The notes under the pieces were generated by a model that was not told the DNA's origin, ran no database searches, and saw only the letters and a list, made by a program, of their open reading frames with translations. The translations under genes were made by a program, and so were the position numbers. This document shows positions 1 through 9,222 of a stretch of 64,000 nucleotides of DNA, in pieces. Origin of the DNA: Massilia solisilvae (lineage in GTDB: Bacteria; Pseudomonadota; Gammaproteobacteria; Burkholderiales; Burkholderiaceae_D); assembly GCF_024753215.1 (NCBI RefSeq), contig NZ_JANUGV010000001.1, positions 1,116,001-1,180,000 of the forward strand, given 5' to 3'. The stretch's first letter is position 1, and every line of letters begins with the position of its first letter.

Positions 1-1670
1 AGTTCTTCGAACAGGCGCGTCTCTTCGGCGCCGAAGGCTTCCTCGTCACCGGAATAGATCGTGAGCGCGCCGACCGTTTCCCCATCCATTTTCAGCGGGA
101 TGGCCGCCGACGAATGGATGCCGAATCCTGCCGCGCGCTCGCGCCACGGCGCAAAGGCAGGCCGGGCCCGCACATGATTGGCGATCTGCGTGGTCCCGGT
201 CTGAAAGGCGATACCGGTCGGCCCATTGCCGTATGGCCCCGGCGCCCAGGTGACGACGAGGCCTTCGGCGTAGGGCGACGCCACGCCTGCGGTGGCGACG
301 ATTTGCACCGAGTGTGCTTCGTCATGCACTTTCCATCCGATCCAGCTCAGGAGGTAGCGCGACTCGGAGGTGATGGCTTCGCAGACCGCCTGCAGCATCT
401 CCTGCTCGCTTTTGGCATAGACCATGGCCTTGTCACTCAGGCTAATCGCGCGCAATGCCCAGTTGAGCTGCTTCGTTTCTTCGAGCAGGCGCCGTTGTTC
501 GGTGATGTCGGCGTAGATGCCGACCACCCCTTCGACATTGCCGTCGGCATCGATCACCGGGGCCTTGGTGGTTTGCACCCAGCTCTGCTTCCCACACGGT
601 GACACGTACGGTTCTTCCATCGTGATCGACGTCTTCTCGTCCATCACCTTGCGGTCCGCGTTGCGATAGCTTTCAGCAAGCTCTTTCGGGAAGAAATCCA
701 GGTCCGTCTTGCCGTGGACATCCTCAGGGGTCACGCCGATGTCGGCGGCAAAGTTGGCATTGCACGCGACAAACACGGACTTCGCATCCTTGATGAAGAT
801 CCGTTGAGGCAGATGGTTGACCAGCGCGTAGAACTTGTTCTCGTTCAGCTCTTTGGACTGCGCCACGATGACGGTCCGGAGCATGCGGATGTACTCGCCC
901 TCGTAGTGGCGCACCAGCTCGTCCTCGCCAAAGACACCCACCAGCTCGCCCAGGCTGCCGAGGATGGGAATGATGGCCAGGCCAGGTTCGAGCAAGAGGC
1001 GCGCGGCTTCCGCGGACGATGCGCTCTCGCGCAGGGTAGCGCTGCAGGGGTGCATGAGATCGGCGATGCCCAGGCCAGTTTCGCCGCGGCCAATGGTGCG
1101 CACGACATCCTTCTCGGTGATGATGCCTGCCGGAGTGTCGCCATCGACCACGATCAGGTAGCGCTCGCCGCTGGTGGCCATTTGCTTCAACGCGTCCTCC
1201 AGCGTCGAGGTTGGCGGCAAGCGGCCGAAGCGGGTTTTCATCAAATCTCCGACGGTGGCCATCCCCAACAGGCCGGCAACGCCGTCGATCTTGCGGAAGT
1301 CCGATTCGCTCAGCATGCCGGCCGGCCGCCCGTGCTCATCCACAACGGGCAGGTGGTGAATGCCGTGTGCGAGCATCAGCTGGAATGCCTCGTGGACCTC
1401 AGCGTTTGCCGCGACCGACATCACCTGCCCACTCATCAGCTCGGCCACCGCCTGCTGCGGGGCGATGCCTTTTGCAAGCTGGCGCACCAGGTCGTGCTCG
1501 GTCAGGATGCCGGCCACATCCTCGCCGCGCATCACCAGGGCACTCGAGGCGCCGGCAGCGGTCATCCTGGACGCCGCGTCGGCGAGGGTGGTGGTGTCGT
1601 TGACGATCACAAAGTCATCGCTCATCAGCGATGCGACCTGGTGTTCGGTAAATTTTTCCGAGAGCTTCAT
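1..1670 (-). CDS. Multi-CBS / PAS / GAF sensor protein (3' end cut by window)
   Basis: Cytoplasmic signalling protein, about 556 codons visible, running off the left edge of the window. I translated it from the minus strand. Residues 1-250 hold four CBS-type repeats (two Bateman pairs, e.g. 'HHLPVVDEHG' and 'GERYLIVVDG'), which in this family bind adenine nucleotides. A PAS domain follows at about 275-385 ('RIFIKDAKSVFVACN', ending 'GIYADITEQRR'). A GAF domain follows at about 400-550. The output domain (GGDEF, EAL or histidine kinase) would lie outside the window, so the activity is unknown. No membrane segment is seen. The ATG at 1668-1670 overlaps the stop of the upstream HD-GYP gene as ATGA, so the two are very probably translationally coupled and act in one signalling output. 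Confidence 0.8.
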   Translation of the reverse strand, partial: MKLSEKFTEHQVASLMSDDFVIVNDTTTLADAASRMTAAGASSALVMRGEDVAGILTEHDLVRQLAKGIAPQQAVAELMSGQVMSVAANAEVHEAFQLMLAHGIHHLPVVDEHGRPAGMLSESDFRKIDGVAGLLGMATVGDLMKTRFGRLPPTSTLEDALKQMATSGERYLIVVDGDTPAGIITEKDVVRTIGRGETGLGIADLMHPCSATLRESASSAEAARLLLEPGLAIIPILGSLGELVGVFGEDELVRHYEGEYIRMLRTVIVAQSKELNENKFYALVNHLPQRIFIKDAKSVFVACNANFAADIGVTPEDVHGKTDLDFFPKELAESYRNADRKVMDEKTSITMEEPYVSPCGKQSWVQTTKAPVIDADGNVEGVVGIYADITEQRRLLEETKQLNWALRAISLSDKAMVYAKSEQEMLQAVCEAITSESRYLLSWIGWKVHDEAHSVQIVATAGVASPYAEGLVVTWAPGPYGNGPTGIAFQTGTTQIANHVRARPAFAPWRERAAGFGIHSSAAIPLKMDGETVGALTIYSGDEEAFGAEETRLFEE

Positions 1671-3265
1671 GCGTGAGCCAAATGTTTTTCGCCGGCCCCG
1701 GCCGGACGGGCCAGCCACTGCCAGTCGCGCTCGATGAGCCTGATGCAGGCGTTGACGACATCCGCGTCGTATTGCTGGCCCCTGCCGGCGTTCAGTTGTG
1801 CGATCACGCTGTCGATGCTGGCGGCGCGCCGGAAGGGCCGGTGCGACAGCATCGCTTCCACGCTGTCGGCCACGCGAATGATCTTTGCCTCGGGCAGGAT
1901 CTGGTCTCCCACCAGCCCGCGCGGATAGCCTGTTCCGTCCACGTTCTCATGGTGCTGGAACACGATTTCGGCTATCGGCCAGGGAAACTGGATGTCGCGC
2001 AGGATGTCGCGCCCGGCCTCGGCATGCATCTTGACGAGATTGAACTCTTCCGGCGAAAGCCGCCGTGGCCGCGTGAGGATTTCGGCGGGGACCTGGATCT
2101 GGCCAACGTCGTGGATCATCGCCGCGATGCCAAGCCCTTCGAGGCGATGTTCGTCAAAGCCCAGCTCCCTGCCGATGGCAACTGCCAGTTCGGTGATGCG
2201 GCGCTCATGGCCGGCGGTGGACAGGTCGCGGTGCGCCATGGCGGAGGTCAGCGCGCCCACGGTCTGGTTCAAGGTCTGGCGCAGGGCCGCGTTGGTTTCG
2301 TCCAGCGACTTTTGCGCGCAGACCAGGTTCGCCAGCATGCGCTCCAGCTCGGCCGTCTTGGCCGTCACCTGTTGGCGCAGGCTGCGGTTCCACACCGCCA
2401 GCAGCGCGCCGCCAATGCCGAGCGCGAGCAGGATATAGCCGGCATAGCGCAGGTAGATGGGCAATGCGGACGGTTCGATGCGGGTGCCGTGCCAGCGTTT
2501 GTCGATCGCGTCCCGTTCCTGCGCGCTGATCTTGTCAAAACCCTCGCTGACCTGGCGATACAGTGCCTCGTTTCCTTTGCGGACCACCCAGTGCGCACGG
2601 GCGACGTACAGGGACGGCGAGTGGCGGAAGGCATCCGTTTTGCGCAGCCTGTTCAGGAAATAGTCGGCCACCTGCTGCTGGGCGCAGAACAGGCGAATGT
2701 CGCCCCTGACCGCGGCGGCGATCATCGCTTCGTGGGTGGGGTAGCGCTTGAGGGTGTCGCCTTGCGCCGCGAGCTTCTCGCCGCAGGCGTCGCCCTGCGC
2801 GACGCCGACGACGAAACCGCGCGCGGTCGCCGCGTCGACGATGCCGGACAACTCCTGGCCGAAATACAGCATGACCTGGGTTTCAAAGTGCGGCGACGAA
2901 AAGTCGAAGCGCGCCTCCCGCGCCGGGGTGCGGATCAGCGCGTCGCCGATGTCGGCCTGGCCGGAGGCCACGGCTTCCTGCAGTTGGTCGAAAGGCAGCG
3001 GCAGCAATTTGACCGAGGTGCCGGTGCGCTCGCCCCACAAGGTCCACAGGTCGTTGAGGATGCCTGTGACGCCGCCGGCCTGGTCGGGAATGACCCAGGG
3101 CGGAAAATTGACGGGAACCGCGACGACAACGGTCGCCTGCCGCGCTGCGGAGGCGTCGGGCGCACTGCGCGCCGGGCCAGGAGCAATCCCGAATAGAAAT
3201 AAAACGAAGGCAACAGCCAGGACGGAGTGCCCCAGGCGCCGTGGTCGGTGCGCGTACCAGCGCAT
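1667..3265 (-). CDS. Periplasmic solute-binding / HD-GYP domain protein (predicted c-di-GMP phosphodiesterase)
   Basis: 532 aa. The chosen start 'MRWYAHRPRR' has GGGAG upstream and begins a signal peptide; the reading frame stays open upstream but without these features. Order: signal peptide (1-34), SBP_bac_3-type periplasmic binding domain (about 40-260), one membrane helix (about 266-288, 'GYILLALGIGGALLAVW'), a helical linker, then HD-GYP (about 335-525). The catalytic signatures look intact: 'MIHDVGQI' and 'HHENVDGTGYP'. HD-GYP enzymes hydrolyse cyclic-di-GMP. The architecture implies a periplasmic ligand controlling cytoplasmic c-di-GMP breakdown; the ligand is unknown, and the binding module resembles the amino-acid-binding class. 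SBP_bac_3 is more often fused to GGDEF or kinase outputs. It overlaps the next gene downstream by ATGA. Confidence 0.85.
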   Translation of the reverse strand: MRWYAHRPRRLGHSVLAVAFVLFLFGIAPGPARSAPDASAARQATVVVAVPVNFPPWVIPDQAGGVTGILNDLWTLWGERTGTSVKLLPLPFDQLQEAVASGQADIGDALIRTPAREARFDFSSPHFETQVMLYFGQELSGIVDAATARGFVVGVAQGDACGEKLAAQGDTLKRYPTHEAMIAAAVRGDIRLFCAQQQVADYFLNRLRKTDAFRHSPSLYVARAHWVVRKGNEALYRQVSEGFDKISAQERDAIDKRWHGTRIEPSALPIYLRYAGYILLALGIGGALLAVWNRSLRQQVTAKTAELERMLANLVCAQKSLDETNAALRQTLNQTVGALTSAMAHRDLSTAGHERRITELAVAIGRELGFDEHRLEGLGIAAMIHDVGQIQVPAEILTRPRRLSPEEFNLVKMHAEAGRDILRDIQFPWPIAEIVFQHHENVDGTGYPRGLVGDQILPEAKIIRVADSVEAMLSHRPFRRAASIDSVIAQLNAGRGQQYDADVVNACIRLIERDWQWLARPAGAGEKHLAHA

Positions 3266-3509
3266 GTTCACTCCCTGCACGCGTATCAAGCAAGCGCTTG
3301 AATAGGATGACGTTCCGTTGAGATATGTTTCATCATAATCCGCGCGCGTACATATGGGCAAGTTTCTGTACGCCGGGACAATACTTTCGGGGCAGTTTCG
3401 CGACAATCCCGGCACAAGGGCGACGAAAGGGCGCACGGCTTTGGTGCAGGGTCCTGAACCAGCCGCACCCGGGCCGGTCTTAACCCGTGTGGAAGCAGGC
3501 GAGGCAAGC

Positions 3510-3866
3510 ATGAAATGCTCGGCACTGGCAGCCGCGACGGGCTGCATACTCATCGCCGGCTGCAGCGCGCCGGGGCCGCGCGAGGGTTACTATCTCACGC
3601 CGCTGGAAACGCTGGATGTGGTCGGAACTTATCCGTTATCGAACGGCGACACCTTGCGGATCACGCGCGAGCACAGCCGGTACTGGGCGCAGACCGGCCG
3701 CATCGGCAAGGTGGAGATCGTGCCGGTCGATTCGCTCGTGTTTGCGGAAAAGGCCGGCATGTTGCGCTACACGTTCACGCCGCTGCCGTTCACGACCGAG
3801 GTGCGCATCGACGGCTTGGCGCCGCCGAATGCCTACAGCGCGCTGCTCAAGGGCGCCGGCCCTTAG
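3510..3866 (+). CDS. Small predicted lipoprotein
   Basis: 118 aa. The start at 3510 gives a classic lipoprotein signal: a short hydrophobic segment ending in the lipobox 'LIAGC', with Cys near residue 16. The longer upstream reading frame lacks this. The mature part is short and rich in beta-prone stretches ('GTYPLSNGDTLRIT', 'VEIVPVDSLVF'), suggesting a small envelope domain. I recognise no specific family. It is divergent from the HD-GYP gene and converges with pilU, overlapping it by 4 bases at the 3' ends. The 244-base upstream region (3266-3509) holds a 10-base palindrome, CAAGCGCTTG, at 3291-3300 and no promoter I can call with confidence. Confidence 0.6.
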   Translation: MKCSALAAATGCILIAGCSAPGPREGYYLTPLETLDVVGTYPLSNGDTLRITREHSRYWAQTGRIGKVEIVPVDSLVFAEKAGMLRYTFTPLPFTTEVRIDGLAPPNAYSALLKGAGP

Positions 3867-4999
3867 GTGTTGAGCGTGAACTCGGTGAACGAAGCGCCGT
3901 CCGGCTGGGCGTCCGGCTGGATTTCTTCCTGCTTCTTTTCCGGACCGTTGTTGAGCAGCCAGAGCAGGTTGGTGGCCGAGTCGGCGTTGGCGATCGCTTC
4001 TTCCTGCGCCACCTTGCCTTCCTTGACCAGGTTGTAGAGCGCGGTCTCGAAGGTTTGCGAGCCCGGCGACAGGCTCTTTTCCATCGCTTCCTTGATCTCG
4101 CCGATGCTGCCTTTTTCGATCAGGTCCGCGATGTAGCGCGTGTTGACCATGATCTCGACCGCCGCGTGGCGCGGGCCGCCGCCGGCCGAGCGGACCAGGC
4201 GCTGCGAGACGATGGCCTTCACCGCCGAGGACAAGTCCTGCAGCAGCGCGGCGCGGTTTTCGATGGGGTAGAAGCTGATGATGCGGTTGAGCGCGTTGTA
4301 GCTGTTGTTCGCGTGCAGCGTGGCAAGCACCAGGTGGCCCGACTGCGCATAGGCCAGCGCCGCGGCCATGGTTTCCTTGTCGCGGATCTCGCCGATCAAA
4401 ATACAGTCCGGCGCCTGGCGCATCGAGTTCTTCAGCGCGGTGTAAAAGCTCTTCGCGTCCGCGCCGATCTCGCGCTGGTTGACGATCGACTTCTTGTTCT
4501 TGAACAGGTATTCGATCGGGTCTTCGAGCGTGAGGATGTGGCCGGTCTTCTGCTCGTTGCGGTGGTCCAGCATGGCCGCGATGGTGGTGGACTTGCCCGA
4601 ACCGGTGGCGCCGACCAGCAGCAGCAGGCCGCGCTTTTCCATGATCAGCTCGGCGAGCACCGGCGGCAGGCCCAGCTCGCCCAGCGGCGGGATATTGGCA
4701 GGCACAAAGCGGAACACGGCCGAGATCGAACCGCGCTGGCGGAACGCCGACAGGCGGAAGCGCCCGAGGTTGGGGACCGAGACGCCCATGTTCAGCTCGT
4801 TCTCGTTCTCGAGTTCGGCCATCTGCTCGGGCGTGCAGATTTCGGACAGGAGGGAGTGGATGTTTTCCGGCTCCAGCTTGTGCTGGTTGATCGGGATGAG
4901 GTTCCCGTTGATCTTGATGTGCACCGGCGAGTTCACCGCGAAGAACATATCCGACGCGTTTTTCTCTTTCATCAGCTGGAACAGGCGGTCCATGGCCAT
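3863..4999 (-). CDS. pilU: PilT/PilU-family type IV pilus retraction ATPase (PilU-like)
   Basis: 378 aa, the usual PilU length (PilT is about 345). It is a cytoplasmic hexameric secretion ATPase that powers pilus retraction with PilT. Visible motifs: Walker A 'GATGSGKST', acidic box around 'TLEDPIEYLF', Walker B 'LIGEIRD' and His box 'LATLHANN'. The extended C-terminal tail after about residue 345 favours PilU over PilT. The start at 4999 is preceded by GAGGGAGAG; a second in-frame Met lies two codons later. No PilT partner is adjacent in this window, although the two genes are usually neighbours. The 3' end overlaps the convergent lipoprotein gene. Confidence 0.88.
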   Translation of the reverse strand: MAMDRLFQLMKEKNASDMFFAVNSPVHIKINGNLIPINQHKLEPENIHSLLSEICTPEQMAELENENELNMGVSVPNLGRFRLSAFRQRGSISAVFRFVPANIPPLGELGLPPVLAELIMEKRGLLLLVGATGSGKSTTIAAMLDHRNEQKTGHILTLEDPIEYLFKNKKSIVNQREIGADAKSFYTALKNSMRQAPDCILIGEIRDKETMAAALAYAQSGHLVLATLHANNSYNALNRIISFYPIENRAALLQDLSSAVKAIVSQRLVRSAGGGPRHAAVEIMVNTRYIADLIEKGSIGEIKEAMEKSLSPGSQTFETALYNLVKEGKVAQEEAIANADSATNLLWLLNNGPEKKQEEIQPDAQPDGASFTEFTLNT

Positions 5000-5032
5000 T
5001 TCGTCTCTCCCTCTTGGTCGTTTGTTTTTAGT

Positions 5033-5107
5033 TGAACGCGTGGGCAGGAGACCTGCCCACCCTACAGCTTTTTCGTAGGGTGGGCAGATTTTCTGCCCAC
5101 GCGTTCA
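5033..5107. repeat. Inverted pair of the GTAGGGTGGGCAG/TGCCCACGCGTTCA repeat
   Basis: Two copies of a short imperfect palindrome in opposite orientation: 5033-5065 (reverse) and 5075-5107 (forward), separated by about 9 bases. Each copy carries its own inverted arms (GTGGGCAG... and ...CTGCCCAC). The pair lies between dapD and pilU and could fold into a long hairpin in RNA. Further copies lie at 36970-37071, 39134-39215, 56570-56601 and 56833-56863, so this is a dispersed REP/MITE-like family. Confidence 0.85.
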
Positions 5108-5114
5108 GCAGGCG

Positions 5115-5939
<825 letters not shown>

Positions 5940-5977
5940 GATGGATCTACAAGTTGAAAATGCTGGTGCGCCCGGCG

Positions 5978-7195
5978 TCAGGCGCGAATCGATTGGCAGT
6001 ACTGGACGATGCGGTTGGCCGCTTCCAGTCCTTCGTCCACCCCGGCCACCAGGGCCATGCGGATGCGGTTGCGGCCGGGGTTGACCCCGTGCGCGTCGCG
6101 CGCGAGGAAGCTGCCGGGCAGAACCGTCACATTATATTCGGCGTACAGGCCGCGTGCGAACTCGGTGTCCGACAGGCCGGTGCGGCGCACGTCGGCCCAC
6201 AGGTAGAAGCCGGCGTCGGGCAGTTCCACGTCCATCACCGGCTTGAGCAGCGGGGTGATGAGGTTGAATTTTTCGCGGTACAGCGCGCGGTTCTCGACCA
6301 CGTGCGATTCGTCGTTCCACGCCGCGATCGACGCGGCCTGGATCGGCGGGGACATGGCGCCGCCGCAGTAGGTGCGGTACAGCAGGAAGCGCTTGAGGAT
6401 GGCCGGGTCGCCAGCCACGAAGCCCGAGCGCATGCCTGGCACGTTGGAGCGCTTGGACAGGCTGGAGAACACGACCAGGTTGCGGTAAGGCCGCTCGCCG
6501 CTGCTGCGCCCGAGCGCGTGCGCCGCTTCCAGCGCGCCCAGCGGCGCCGTGGCGCCGTGGTAGATCTCGGAATAGCATTCGTCGGCCGCGATCACGAAGC
6601 CGTAGTGGTCCGACAGCGCAAACAGTGCTTTCCAGTCGGCCTGCGACAGGGTGGCGCCGGTCGGGTTTCCCGGCGAGCACACGTACAGCAGCTGCACGCG
6701 CGCCCACACGTCGGCCGGCACGCTTTCGTAATCGCAGCCGAAATTGCGGGCCGGCTCGGAATTGACGAACCAGGGCTCGGCGCCGGCGAGGTAGGCCGCG
6801 CCTTCGTAGATCTGGTAGAACGGGTTGGGGCAGGCCACCAGCGCGCCGGGGCGGCTGCCGTCGATGACGCACTGGGCGAACGCGAACAGCGCCTCGCGCG
6901 AGCCGTTCACCGGCAGCACCATGGTGGCCGGGTCGAGCGTGGGCACGCCGTAGCGGCGCTCGATCCAGCCGGCGATGGCCGCGCGCAGCGGCTCGCCGCC
7001 GTGGGTGCTGGGATAGTGCGCCAGCCCCTCCAGGCTCTGGACCAGGGCTTTCTGGATGAATGCGGGTGTCGGGTGCTTCGGCTCGCCGATGCCCAGGCTG
7101 ATCGGCGCATAGCCGGGATTGGGCACGACGCCGGAGAAAAGTTGACGCAGTTTTTCGAACGGATAGGGGTGGAGCTTCTCGAGGTTTGGATTCAC
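5978..7195 (-). CDS. dapC: Succinyldiaminopimelate transaminase
   Basis: 405 aa class I/II PLP aminotransferase. It converts N-succinyl-2-amino-6-oxopimelate to N-succinyl-diaminopimelate, the step after DapD. The PLP-lysine region is '[16 protein letters not shown]', and the N-terminus '[20 protein letters not shown]' is characteristic of proteobacterial DapC. The start is a GTG at 7193-7195; the only nearby upstream ATG in frame runs into a stop. It sits immediately upstream of dapD, supporting this assignment over other aminotransferase families. Confidence 0.92.
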   Translation of the reverse strand: MNPNLEKLHPYPFEKLRQLFSGVVPNPGYAPISLGIGEPKHPTPAFIQKALVQSLEGLAHYPSTHGGEPLRAAIAGWIERRYGVPTLDPATMVLPVNGSREALFAFAQCVIDGSRPGALVACPNPFYQIYEGAAYLAGAEPWFVNSEPARNFGCDYESVPADVWARVQLLYVCSPGNPTGATLSQADWKALFALSDHYGFVIAADECYSEIYHGATAPLGALEAAHALGRSSGERPYRNLVVFSSLSKRSNVPGMRSGFVAGDPAILKRFLLYRTYCGGAMSPPIQAASIAAWNDESHVVENRALYREKFNLITPLLKPVMDVELPDAGFYLWADVRRTGLSDTEFARGLYAEYNVTVLPGSFLARDAHGVNPGRNRIRMALVAGVDEGLEAANRIVQYCQSIRA

Positions 7196-7233
7196 GACTG
7201 GTACCGGATCTTGGGCATGCGGATGGTTTGTTA

Positions 7234-7260
7234 ATTATAGCGCCGATAAGTTCGGGCCAA
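7234..7260 (-). promoter_or_regulatory. Candidate sigma-70 promoter for dapC-dapD
   Basis: On the minus strand a perfect TATAAT (7234-7239) is preceded, 15 bases away, by TTGGCC (7255-7260). The position, 39 bases upstream of the dapC GTG, is right for a promoter. The short spacer and imperfect -35 keep confidence modest. Confidence 0.4.
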
Positions 7261-7333
7261 CGGCCCCCTTGTTGGTGTGGATTTGCAGTAAGATGTACGG
7301 ATTCAGAACGCCGTCACCAAAGAAGATTCAGCC

Positions 7334-8107
7334 GTGCCGATCAATTACGCGAGAAGCCTTACCGGCCACCGACGCACCGTCAGCGCCAACCGCCACCTCG
7401 GGTTCACCCTGGCCTTTGTCGCCGGGGCCACCAACGCGGGCGGGTTTTTGGCGGTCAAGCAGTACACGTCGCACATGACCGGGATCGTGTCGGCCATGGC
7501 CGACAACCTGGCGCTGGGCGGCTATGACCTGGTGCTGGACGCGGCTGGCGCCATCGTCTCGTTCGTGCTGGGGGCGGCCTGCACCGCCGTGATGGTCAAT
7601 TACGTGCGCCGCCAGCGCCTGTACAGCGAATACGCGCTGCCGCTGCTGCTGGAGGCGGTGCTGCTGCTGCTGTTCGGCGTGCTGGGGGCGCGCCTGCAGA
7701 GCGTGCAGGGGCTGTTCATCCCGATCACCGTCATGCTGCTGTGCTTCATCATGGGGCTGCAGAACGCGGTCATCACCAAGCTGTCGCACGCCGAGATCCG
7801 CACCACCCACATGACCGGCATCGTGACCGACATTGGTATTGAACTGGGCAAGCTGGCCTACTGGAACGCAGACCGCAACCTGCCGATGGTGATGGCCAAC
7901 CGCGAGCGCCTGCGCGTGCTGGGCGGCCTGCTGTGCTGCTTTTTTGCCGGCGGCGTGACCGGGGCGGTCGGTTTTTCGCGCATGGGCTTCATCTCGACCG
8001 TGCCGCTGGCGGCGCTGCTGTGCCTGCTCGCGATCGTGCCGACGGTGGACGACGTGGTGCGGGTAGTGGTGCGTATCAGGAAAAAGCGCGGTCCGGCGCG
8101 CGGCTAG
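7334..8107 (+). CDS. DUF1275 (YoaK-like) membrane protein
   Basis: 257 aa integral membrane protein with about six hydrophobic segments. The family signature is visible near the N-terminus: 'FVAGATNAGGFLAVKQYTSHMTG', repeated in altered form at 'MGLQNAVITKLSHAEIRTTHMTG'. The two similar halves suggest an internal duplication. DUF1275/YoaK proteins are widespread, but their substrate and role are not established, so no function is given. It starts at a GTG; the ATG at 7293 is out of frame. It is divergent from dapC, and its stop overlaps the stop of the convergent receiver-GGDEF gene by 4 bases. Confidence 0.82.
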   Translation: MPINYARSLTGHRRTVSANRHLGFTLAFVAGATNAGGFLAVKQYTSHMTGIVSAMADNLALGGYDLVLDAAGAIVSFVLGAACTAVMVNYVRRQRLYSEYALPLLLEAVLLLLFGVLGARLQSVQGLFIPITVMLLCFIMGLQNAVITKLSHAEIRTTHMTGIVTDIGIELGKLAYWNADRNLPMVMANRERLRVLGGLLCCFFAGGVTGAVGFSRMGFISTVPLAALLCLLAIVPTVDDVVRVVVRIRKKRGPARG

Positions 8108-9057
8108 CCCGGCTCTGCCACCTCGACCGGCGCCGTGGCTACCACCCGGTTGCGACCGGCCTGCTTGGCCTCGTAAAGCCGCCGGTCCGCCGCCAGCAGC
8201 AGGCCGCGCAGTGATCCATGGCGCGCGGGCAGCACGCTCGCCACGCCAGTGCTCACCGTGACCCAGTTCGAACCAGGCGAGCGCGGGTTGGGGATGTGCA
8301 GCGCTTCGACGTCCGCGCGGATCGCCTCGGCCAGCCGTGCCGCCGCCTCGGCCGGCGTTTCCCCGAACAGCACCACGAACTCGTCGCCGCCGTAGCGCGC
8401 CGCCAGGTCGGTGGCGCGCGCCGCGTGGCGCTGCAGCACGCCGGCAACCTGCTGCAGGCAGGCGTCGCCGGCGGCATGGCCCAACGTGTCGTTGTAAAGC
8501 TTGAAATGGTCCACGTCGAGCATCAGCAGCGACAGCGGGGCGCCGCTGCGCAGCGCGCGCTGCCATTCCTTTTCCAGGAAGCTGTCGAAGTGGCGGCGGT
8601 TGGCGATGAGGGTGAGCGGGTCGGCCATGGCGGCGCGCTCCAGCGCCCAGGTCGAACGCCTGGACTGGAGCTGGGCGCGCAGGCGGACGCACAGTTCGGC
8701 CACCCGGGCTGGCTTGCTGACGTAGTCGGACGCGCCGGCCTCGAAGCCGGCCACGATGTCTTCCGTGCCCGCGCGCGAGCTGACGAAGATGACCGGGATG
8801 GTGGAGGTGGCGGGATCGGCCTTCAGGCGGCGGCAGGTTTCCAGCCCGTCGATGCCGGGCAAGGCCAGCTCCAGCAGCACCAGGTCGGGCTGGGCGCGCA
8901 CGGCCAGCTCCAGTCCTTCCTCGCCGCTGCCGGCGGCCAGTGCGCGGTAGCCGTGGTCCTGCATCAGGGTGCGCAGCGCGTCGCGGCATGCCGGCGCCTG
9001 GTCGATCACCAGCACCGTCGCTTGCCGCGCAGTGGACTCTGTCGCCAGGACCGCCAT
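8104..9057 (-). CDS. Receiver-GGDEF protein (diguanylate cyclase) with altered phosphoacceptor
   Basis: 317 aa, PleD/WspR-like. A CheY-like receiver (about 14-130) is joined to a GGDEF domain (about 145-305). The cyclase looks active: 'RYGGDEF' (GGDEF at 223-227), metal/base motif 'LDVDHFKLYNDTLGH', and an RxxD inhibitory I-site (R214-D217). The receiver is unusual. The phosphoacceptor position is Glu63 ('LLELALPGIDG') instead of Asp, and the acidic pair is D19-Q20 ('VLVIDQAP') instead of DD; the conserved Lys115 is kept. Glu at this place often mimics phosphorylation, so the enzyme may be constitutively on or use the receiver only for dimerisation. No partner kinase is adjacent. It converges with the DUF1275 gene. 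Confidence 0.88.
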   Translation of the reverse strand: MAVLATESTARQATVLVIDQAPACRDALRTLMQDHGYRALAAGSGEEGLELAVRAQPDLVLLELALPGIDGLETCRRLKADPATSTIPVIFVSSRAGTEDIVAGFEAGASDYVSKPARVAELCVRLRAQLQSRRSTWALERAAMADPLTLIANRRHFDSFLEKEWQRALRSGAPLSLLMLDVDHFKLYNDTLGHAAGDACLQQVAGVLQRHAARATDLAARYGGDEFVVLFGETPAEAAARLAEAIRADVEALHIPNPRSPGSNWVTVSTGVASVLPARHGSLRGLLLAADRRLYEAKQAGRNRVVATAPVEVAEPG

Positions 9058-9185
9058 GCCGTTGCCTCGCTCAGCCGTTGGTTTTGCGTCGAGAAAATCA
9101 TACCGCGACGAAACCCGGTGCGGCGGGCAACCTATAAGAACTGATAGGGAATTGTTGCGGCGCCGGTAGCGGCGCGGGGAAGGCG

Positions 9186-9207
9186 GCGGACGCCGGGTGG
9201 CGTCCGC
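9186..9207 (-). terminator. GC-rich hairpin downstream of the aminotransferase gene
   Basis: A perfect 9-base stem (GCGGACGCC / GGCGTCCGC) with a 4-base loop lies just 3' of the aminotransferase stop. There is no T-run, so factor-independent termination is doubtful; it may only stabilise the transcript end. Confidence 0.3.
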
Positions 9208-9222
9208 GCGGGGAGATCAAGC

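Noticed and set aside
1673..3196. Long plus-strand frame opposite the HD-GYP gene (507 codons)
   Set aside because: High GC gives long open antisense frames. The minus-strand protein has a signal peptide, conserved domains and an RBS; the plus-strand product has none.
5033..5107. Inverted repeat pair read as a simple terminator for dapD
   Set aside because: Similar pairs occur at several unrelated sites and in the tRNA array, so a dispersed repeat family explains it better, although it may also affect transcript ends.
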